Of a stretch of DNA of 5,955 nt, positions 5,058 to 5,955 are shown piece by piece. Made by a program: the position numbers and the translations under genes. Location: the NCBI GenBank assembly GCA_034435035.1, contig DAOTXW010000083.1:1-5955 (forward strand), read 5' to 3'. The notes beneath the pieces were generated by a model. It was not told the origin of the DNA. It ran no database searches and saw nothing but the letters and a program-made list of their open reading frames with translations. Source of the stretch: JAHEME01 sp034435035 (GTDB lineage: Bacteria > Chloroflexota > Anaerolineae > Aggregatilineales > UBA3940). Positions within the stretch are counted from its first letter, which is position 1. Every line of letters starts with the position of its first letter.

Positions 5058-5955
5058 TCACGGGACGCGGCTGGGCGTGGCCGCCGGAGTCGGCCCGGCC
5101 TGCTCAGGGGTGGCCGACAGGTCGATAGGCTCGCCGCGCAGGAAGCACAGCACGCCGCGGGCGACGCCCAGCGCCACCACATCCGGATGATCCGTCAGAT
5201 AGTCGCGGTCGAGGTAGAGGAACCCGACTTCCAGGATCGCGCCCGGCGTGCCGGGCTGGAGTTCCCCGAAGTTGTGGTAGAGCGTCATGTCGAAGGTCAC
5301 GCTGGGGTGGAAGCCCATGCCGGTCGTCTCGCCGTAGCGGGCGATCAGGCAGGACACCAGCCGCGCATCCTGCTCCGGCACGGTCGATTCGGCGAAGCTG
5401 GCGACCTTGAAGCCGGTGGCCACATCGTTGATGTATTCGCAGGAATCCGCGTGGATGCTGACGACCGCCTGGGCCGTGTAGCCCTGCAGGCGCGGGTCGA
5501 ACTCGTCCAGCACGTCCACCTCGTAGCCGTGCCCGCGCAGCAGATCCGCGGTCTGCAGCGCCACCGCCTCGACGACCTCCTGCTCGGTCAGGCCGTCGGC
5601 GCATACCGCGCCCGGATCGGGCAGCCCGCTGGTCGGGTTGATCCCCCGGTGGCCGCTGACGATGCCCACCCGGTTGAAGCTGGGCGGGATGGCCGTGCCG
5701 ATCGGCGTCAGGGTGGGCAGAAAGGTCACCGGGCCGGGGCCGGACTGGGTGGCCAGGGCCACCGCCAGCTGCCCCGCCGAGTCGGCGGGCAGGAAGGTGT
5801 TGGGCGTCCACCAGGTGAACAGGGTGGCAAAGACCGCGGCGGTGGCGAAGACCGTCCCGATCGTGCCCAGCGCCGCGCGGACGCTGAGCGCCACCTGCGC
5901 CCGCTGGGCCGCGGCGGCGCGGGCGGCCTGTTCGGCGGCGGCGGCGGCCTCGGCC
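5058..5955 (-). CDS. Membrane-anchored N-acetylmuramoyl-L-alanine amidase (Amidase_3 family), N-terminus outside the window
   Basis: The frame is open to the right edge, so the true start is beyond it; the in-frame GTG at 5894 lies inside an Ala/Gln/Arg-rich helix and is an unlikely start. Numbering from that GTG, residues about 8-29 form a membrane segment, followed by a linker and a zinc amidase domain (about 75-254, PF01520 style). Zinc ligands are His82 (SGHRG), Glu104 (LTEQE) and His148 (SIHAD); the catalytic Glu222 lies in LEVGF, the usual E-x-GF motif. All key residues are present, so it should cleave the amide bond between MurNAc and the stem peptide. A cytoplasmic Ala-rich helix, then the membrane, then an outside catalytic domain is inferred. 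A Pro/Thr-rich tail ends the protein. It is the upstream gene of the pair with the glutaredoxin-like gene. Confidence 0.9.
   Translation of the reverse strand, partial: AEAAAAAEQAARAAAAQRAQVALSVRAALGTIGTVFATAAVFATLFTWWTPNTFLPADSAGQLAVALATQSGPGPVTFLPTLTPIGTAIPPSFNRVGIVSGHRGINPTSGLPDPGAVCADGLTEQEVVEAVALQTADLLRGHGYEVDVLDEFDPRLQGYTAQAVVSIHADSCEYINDVATGFKVASFAESTVPEQDARLVSCLIARYGETTGMGFHPSVTFDMTLYHNFGELQPGTPGAILEVGFLYLDRDYLTDHPDVVALGVARGVLCFLRGEPIDLSATPEQAGPTPAATPSRVP
5933..5948. repeat. Short CGG trinucleotide tract
   Basis: Five CGG units and one more C, at the right edge. On the minus strand they encode part of an Ala run (AEAAAAAEQ) in the cytoplasmic helix of the amidase. This is codon-level low complexity and may vary in length. 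Confidence 0.6.

Overview
The window is very GC-rich (roughly two thirds or more by eye) and reads as an ordinary bacterial chromosome segment with small, closely packed genes. Tandem Ig-like domains of the NBR1 type on a secreted hydrolase, an MntA/HepT pair and a membrane-anchored amidase fit a high-GC Chloroflexota bacterium, perhaps Anaerolineae. That placement is an inference from domain style, not from a marker gene.

Layout. The plus strand carries (i) the 3' part of a surface protein with two NBR1-type Ig-like domains followed by an SGNH/GDSL hydrolase domain (3-1553, start outside the window); (ii) a GC-rich hairpin-rich intergenic element (about 1564-1650); and (iii) an MntA/HepT pair. 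The antitoxin gene mntA (1690-2004) is intact. The toxin gene hepT (1991-2337) is broken by a one-base frameshift just before its catalytic RNRLVHEY motif. From 2381 to the right edge everything is on the minus strand, converging on the toxin-antitoxin pair across only 43 bp. In transcription order these genes are a membrane-anchored N-acetylmuramoyl-L-alanine amidase (5' end beyond the window), a small glutaredoxin-like protein with a CPYQ site, a classical short-chain dehydrogenase with its own predicted promoter, and a lipoprotein fusing a DsbA-like thioredoxin domain to a cyclophilin-type prolyl isomerase.

How they fit together. Three of the minus-strand products act in or on the envelope or in thiol chemistry: peptidoglycan hydrolysis, extracytoplasmic disulfide and proline folding, and a cytoplasmic glutaredoxin. 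The surface protein has a cysteine pair in each Ig-like domain, so it is a plausible client of a DsbA-type protein, but nothing in the sequence proves this. I see no complete new system. The points most worth a second look are the broken toxin beside an intact antitoxin, the DsbA-cyclophilin fusion, and the inverted short repeat bracketing the toxin-antitoxin module. No tRNA, rRNA, CRISPR array or transposase was seen, and no gene-free gap exceeds 300 bases.
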